DNA of 64,000 nucleotides from Prorocentrum cordatum. Lineage: Eukaryota > Sar > Dinophyceae > Prorocentrales > Prorocentraceae. The stretch lies in assembly GCA_963575745.1 (NCBI GenBank), contig CAUYUJ010000747.1, forward strand, positions 155,312 to 219,311. The letters run 5' to 3'. The notes under the pieces were generated by a model. That model made no database searches and was not told the DNA's origin. It saw nothing but the letters and a program-made list of their open reading frames with translations. How positions within the stretch are numbered: position 1 is the first letter of the stretch; each line of letters begins with the position of its first letter. Shown in pieces: positions 59,545 through 64,000 of this stretch. Both the position numbers and the translations under genes were made by a program.

Positions 59545-60365
59545 AACGCACCTTGCACGTTATGTGGCCCCGTAGGGGGCTCCACCGAAGGCCCCAGTGG
59601 CAAAATTCGCATGCGGCTAACCGCCCACCGAACGTCCATGTCGGCACACCCGTCACACGTTTAGTGGCCACATAAGGAGCTCCATTGAAGGCCCCAGTAG
59701 CAGGGTTCGCGTGCGGCTCCCCGCCCATCGCATGTCCATGTCGGCACACCCATTACACGGTTCCTGGCCCCATAGAGAGCTCCAACGAAGGCCTCAGAGG
59801 CAAAGTTCACATGCGGCCCCACGCCCACGGCATGGCCATGTCGGTGCACCCCTCAAACAGTTCGTGGCCCCATAAGGAGCTCCACCGAAGGCACCACTGG
59901 GCCCCAATGGCAAAGTTCACATGCGGCTCCCCGCCTACCGCATGCCAATGTCGGCACACCCCTCACACGCCTCGTGGCCCCAGAACGAGTTCATGCGGCG
60001 CCCCGCCCATCGCCAGTCCATGTCGGCACGCCCCTCACACGAGTCGCGGCCCCATAAAGAGCTCCATCCCAGGCACCAGTGGCAGGGTTCGCATGCGGTT
60101 CCCCGCCCCCCGCCTGTCCATGCCAGCACAACCCTCACACGCCTCGTGGCCCCAGAGGAAAAGTTCCACCGAAGGCCCCGGTGGCAGGCCTCGCACGAGG
60201 CTCCCCGCCCCCCGCCTGTCCAGTTCGGCACCCCTTGCACGCCTCGTGGCCCCACGGGGAGCTCCACCGCAGGCCGCCCCGGTCGCAGGGATCGCACGCG
60301 GCGCCCCGCCCGCCGCAGCGGCAAGCCCCTCGCAGGCGTCGTGGCCCCATGGGGCGCGCTCCACC
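59545..60365 (+). repeat. about 100-bp satellite array, eight to nine units
   Basis: Units begin GTGGCCCCATAAGGAGCTCC or variants at about 59561, 59664, 59766, 59863, 59971, 60048, 60149, 60246 and 60340. Each contains ACCGAAGGC, a GCATGCGGC(T/C)CCCCGCCC block, and CCATGTCGGCACACCCCTCA. One unit (59971) is truncated. Long ORFs occur because many units are near a multiple of three; divergence does not favour a protein. Confidence 0.92.
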
Positions 60366-60375
60366 GAACGCAAAC

Positions 60376-60495
60376 CCTCCTCCTCCTCCTCCTCCTCCTC
60401 CTCCTCCTCCTCCTCCTCCTCCGCCTCCTCCTCCCCCTCCTGCTCCTCCTTCTCCTCCTCCTCCTCCTCCTCCTCCTCCTCCTCCTCCTCCTCCT
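60376..60495 (+). repeat. (TCC)n tract
   Basis: TCC triplets with CGCC, CCCC and TGCTCC breaks. It faces the (GGA)n tract at 60706. Confidence 0.94.
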
Positions 60496-60705
60496 GGCCC
60501 CGTGGGCTCGCGGGGACTCTCCCAGTGCCCGGCGCCCGCGCGCTCTGCCCGGGGCCTCGCGCCCGCTGCCGGCAGCGCGTGCGTTCTGCTCCGTGCCGCG
60601 GACAGCGCGCGCGCCGCCGCCGGCGCGCGTCGCGGGGGCTCAGCAGCGCACGGGGCATACAGGGCAGGCGGTCACCTGGACTTCAGGACGGAGGGGGGAG
60701 GAGGG

Positions 60706-61205
60706 CGACGAGGAGGAGGAGGAGGAGGAGGATCGAGGAGGGAGGAGGACGTAAGGAGACGCAGGAGGAGGAGAAGGAGGGAGGAGGGAGGAGAAGGAGG
60801 AGGAGGAGGAGGAGGAGGATGGAGGAGAGGTAGGGAGGAGGGAGGAGAAGGAGGAGGAGGAGGATCGAGGAGGATCGAGGAGGGAGGAGGAGGATCGAGG
60901 AGGGAGGAGGATCGAGGAGGGAGCGGGGAGGAGCACGAGGGAAGGAGACGGATGCAGAACGGCGGGGCCCGGGGCGCGGGCCAGCGCGGGCAGGAGCGCC
61001 ACGCCGCGCGTCGGAGGCAAGGAGAGGAGCGAAGGAGTTGGAGAGGAGATGGGCGCGAAAGGGCGGCGTACTGTCCAGAGGAGCGAAGGAGAGGAGCGAA
61101 GGAGCGAAGGAGCGGAGCGAAGGAGCTGGAGAGGAGCGAAGGAGAGGAGGAGCGAGGGAGAGAAGTGGAGCGAGGGAGAGGAGCGAAGGAGCTGGAAAGG
61201 AAGTG
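60706..61205 (+). repeat. (GGA)n tract and GGAGAGGAGCGAAGGAG minisatellite
   Basis: (GGA)n with ATCGAGGA insertions to about 60930, then GAGCGAAGGAG units at 61020-61205. Confidence 0.9.
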
Positions 61206-61238
61206 GGCGCGAGAGGGCGGCGTGCTGTCGAGACTGAT

Positions 61239-61443
61239 GATCGGGCCGGACGAAAAGGGGGGGAATGGGAAGGGGGGGGGTACCAAATTTGCTGCATGCA
61301 GCTGGTTTCGGCCCCACCGAGTGGCCCAGTCCTCGATACACCGTCGCCTCCGGCGCCGGGAGGCGCCCGGAAAATCAGCTACGTGAGCTGATTCTCAATC
61401 CCCCCCCGCTTTGTTATCCCCCCCTTTCGCCCGACCCGAGATT
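61239..61443. mobile_element. F5 foldback element, copy 2
   Basis: TCGGGCCGGACGAAAAGGGG left, CCCCCTTTCGCCCGACCCGA right. The interior dyad AATCAGCT, ACGTG, AGCTGATT is identical to copy 1. Confidence 0.82.
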
Positions 61444-61653
61444 AGTGGGTCGACCCTACCAGATCGAGGGTACCCTTCCGTCCTGAGCTTCGCGACCCAT
61501 GCCTTCTCACACTCCTATGGCAACGTGGCCCTGGGAAGGGTCTTGTGCCCTCCCGCGTGTCCTCTCCAGTCAACCCCGACTGTACGAGGCTCGCGCCAAA
61601 TAGTGCACCCCCCGCGAGCTCAGAGGCCTTGCCTCCCCCAGCCCACGCCAGAG

Positions 61654-61846
61654 TTATGTCGGGCCTGTCCCCCTACAAGGGGATTTTCGACGAAAAATAA
61701 AACATACCCCAAAATACCCCAAGAAGGTTCAAACAGATTCAAAAAGTAGTCCCCAGATTAATGTTGGACTACTTTTTGATTATGTTTTGGGGTATCTTTA
61801 TATTTTTCGTCGAAGATCCCCCTGTAGGGGGACAGGCCCCACCTAA
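61654..61846. mobile_element. F1 MITE, copy 7
   Basis: TTATGTCGGGCCTGTCCCCC left, GGGGGACAGGCCCCACCTAA right. Exact 8-bp duplication CGCCAGAG at 61646-61653 and 61847-61854. The small palindrome has one change (CCCCCTACAAGGGG) on the left. Confidence 0.93.
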
Positions 61847-61954
61847 CGCCAGAGTCCTCTGTCCTGGCCCCCTGCTCCTGCGCACCTGCCCCGCGGCACC
61901 CAGAGCTGGTTGTGGCTGGGCCGCCCTTCGCCCGGATAATGATACAGCCCAGAT

Positions 61955-62107
61955 GCTGAAATAAGGAACCGCTTAGGCCGCGTACGAAAGGAGCTCGATG
62001 TTCCTCAGGTCATGTTGTGGTTGTCCCTCTAGCCTTCCTCGTGCACGCTGGCGATCTGGGGGGCCAGAAAGGAGCTTCGTTCCTCATGTGCCGTTCCTTA
62101 TTTCAGC
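61955..62107. repeat. foldback, GCTGAAATAAGGAAC arms
   Basis: GCTGAAATAAGGAACCGC on the left faces CCGTTCCTTATTTCAGC on the right; about 153 bp. Part of the interior (AAAGGAGCTTCGTTCCTCA) resembles 780-845 and 53480-53530. Confidence 0.83.
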
Positions 62108-63298
62108 GGCCCGAGTGTATGTCACGACTTGTACCCGCTGTTGGCTAAGTCGAATTTGTTTTTCAGTAGACAGGAACCACGGTTGGTGTTCCGTGCCCGC
62201 TGCCTGTTTCGCATCGTGGCTCGCCAGTGTTCGAGGTGCTGTTGTCTTGTCCTCCGTCTCCCTGCTTCCCCACATGGTCCATCGTCCCTCGCATGCAAGT
62301 TAGGGCCCCCCCCTTGCGAGTCTCAGTCGGTGTCGGCGGAAACGCACGGCACGGAAGAGGCGGTGCCGTTTTCGACGAGCGCAGGTTCGGGCAGTTCTCG
62401 GTGTCGTTTGCGCCCGCTTCTTCCTCATCTAAAACGTGTTCCACGGTCTCCAAGACTTCGTCGTCCTCCAAGGGCGCGAAAGTCTTCGTCTGAAGCGCCG
62501 TCGAGGCCTGCATCGGGGATTTCAACGATGCCCCTTGAAGCTTCAATGGGGGTTGATTGAAACGGTGCTTTCCCGTTTCCATGTTCCAGTTGTTTGTCTT
62601 GATCCCGCCTGGTTGTTCTTTGTTGCTTTCAGCACGGCTACCAGTTTTGTTTCGAACTCACGCCCCGGGCGGAGAGGAAAACGGACGCAGACGATGGCGA
62701 CATGGGGGGGGTGCTGGAGCCCGCGCCGTTCGAAAACGGCAGCACCTCCTCCGATCAGGGCGCCCCCTCGGACGGCGACTGGGGGGAACGGAACCGCGCC
62801 CCGCGCCTGTTCGCGCGAGCCCGCCCCCCGACGAAAGCAAGACGCCATTGCGCCGCATCGAGATGTGGAGGAGAGCGGGCAGCGGAAGTGCGCACGCGGG
62901 TAGTTTCGCCAAGCACGCTGCCAACAGACATGCGCCCCATGCAGCCCTGTCTCGCGAGCGCGGCCCGAAGGGAGGCCACAGATTCGGGCACACCGAAGAG
63001 CAATGCGCTGCTTGTGTTCTGTTTCGGGGGGCCTCGAGAGTTTTTTTTTGTTGGCGTCGTTGAAAAAAAAACAAATATGTGCGTGTTTACGTGATGTTCC
63101 CCATGGCGCGTTCATCATGCGTTGGGTTTCAAGTTCCGTTTCACATCCGATCCCAATTTTCCAACCGCGGAAATTGAACACCGGAAACAAACATCAAATG
63201 CCCTGACAGCTTCGAGACACATGTTTTACCGCGACGTGGGCCTTGAAGGTCTCCAGCCCCCCTCTTTGGCACCGGTGCTCCATCGCAGGTGGTTGAAT
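62108..63298. other. intergenic, no gene seen
   Basis: Lower-complexity bias is absent here, so it is one of the few single-copy-looking stretches. No ORF has a recognisable domain, and a spliced gene cannot be excluded by eye. Confidence 0.5.
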
Positions 63299-63477
63299 TG
63301 GGTAGTCGAAGGCCAGACTGTCAGACTGGATTGGGCCCCAAGGGCCAAGCTGGCCTGGCCATATTGGAGGATTTAGGTTATTCGCCAGACTGGATTCGCG
63401 TTGGCTCCCTCGCCAGATTGCCCCCGTTTGCCAGATTGGGCCTGCCAGATTGGCGCCAGATTGGCTTCGACTACCCA
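63299..63477. mobile_element. F3 179-bp inverted-repeat element, copy 3
   Basis: Ends TGGGTAGTCGAAGGCC and GGCTTCGACTACCCA. Flanks GTTGAAT (63292-63298) and GTTGAAC (63478-63484) match at 6 of 7 bases, the best target-duplication candidate for this family. Confidence 0.9.
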
Positions 63478-64000
63478 GTTGAACGGCCTTGGGGCCCGAA
63501 GACTGCCGACATGTGCCGACATCGCGGAGAAACGCCCGCCGCGTTCTGTGTTTCTTCAATGCGCTCGAGATGTCAGGGGTAATATCGCAGGCCTAGAGGT
63601 TGACACCGACACCAATTCCGGCGGTGTGCCTCCACCGCGGGGAGAAGATCCCGATCTCGGCGATGGTTGTAAGATTCTGGCTTCCAAGGTGGCCGAATTA
63701 TTATTACCAAAACCAGAATCTAGGATCATCTTCCCTCAGTGGAGACAACCCCCTGTGTTGGTGTTGGTGCCCATTTCCGGGCCTTTATTAATAGAATGCC
63801 CCTCCTCCCCCACAACAGCGACCCCCAAATTCTGGACATTCCCTGGAGCGGGTTCTGGCCAGAATCTCGGGGCGGGTCCAGCCAGGTCAGGCCCCCGACC
63901 ATACACCTCGCTTCTGCACCCCACATCAACCCTGTTTCTCCCATCCCGGAAATCTCCGGCAATTCTGTCCGGAAACCACGAGAAATCGCCTAACGCACCA
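63478..64000. other. intergenic, no feature seen
   Basis: Moderate-GC DNA to the window end; nothing recognised. Confidence 0.5.

Noticed and set aside
59685-60833. 382-codon ORF over the satellite
   Set aside because: Units of mixed length shift frame between repeats, and the ORF ends in GGA-tract residues; no domain.

Overview
This is nuclear DNA from a dinoflagellate. The key evidence is at 34346-34366: all 21 bases match the invariant part of the dinoflagellate trans-splicing spliced leader (SL). High GC, very long (TCC)n/(GGA)n tracts and dense repeats fit that origin. The species cannot be named from the sequence. I find no convincing host gene, tRNA or rRNA; the window is intergenic DNA built from retroelements, foldback/MITE families and satellites. 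|| Left flank (1-20.4 kb): microsatellites, purine or pyrimidine tracts up to about 1.2 kb, tandem foldbacks, and at least seven dispersed families, named F1-F7 here. F1 is a nested-palindrome MITE with 8-bp target duplications. F2 has CACCCT/AGGGTG ends flanked by TA. F3 is a 179-bp element with TGGGTAG/CTACCCA ends. F4 is an about 165-bp sequence that also forms the arms of a 0.5-kb foldback. F5, F6 and F7 are further foldbacks. Degenerate TCTTGG/GGCC-rich repeats fill 10.5-12.3 kb and recur elsewhere. || Core (20.5-45.7 kb): three consecutive non-LTR (LINE-like) retrotransposons on the + strand, here A (20551-26890), B (26950-33105) and C (34346-45725). Each encodes an ORF1 protein with a Cys-rich finger and/or coiled coil, then an ORF2 polyprotein: EEP/APE-like endonuclease, reverse transcriptase (RT), CCHC-type finger, RNase H, and a C-terminal Cys/His domain. 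A and C carry frameshifts but keep their catalytic motifs. B has long ORFs but has lost endonuclease and RT catalytic residues. C is unusually large: its ORF2 has internal duplications of acidic modules and of an unrecognised helical-looking domain, and ends in an 11-residue repeat array. All three start directly after a (TCC)n tract with an SL or decayed SL-like sequence, and each is followed, after a short A-rich end, by (TCC)n again. I infer that they copy from SL-trans-spliced mRNA and insert into TCC/GGA microsatellites. || Right flank (45.7-64 kb): the same MITE and foldback families, dyad clusters, TCG-rich and other minisatellites, and an about 100-bp satellite at 59.5-60.4 kb. || The elements would form one cycle: trans-spliced transcript, ORF1 binding of the RNA, nicking of a (GGA)n strand by the endonuclease, target-primed reverse transcription and RNase H. 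A's frameshifts and B's lost residues argue that those copies are now inactive; C is the youngest-looking.
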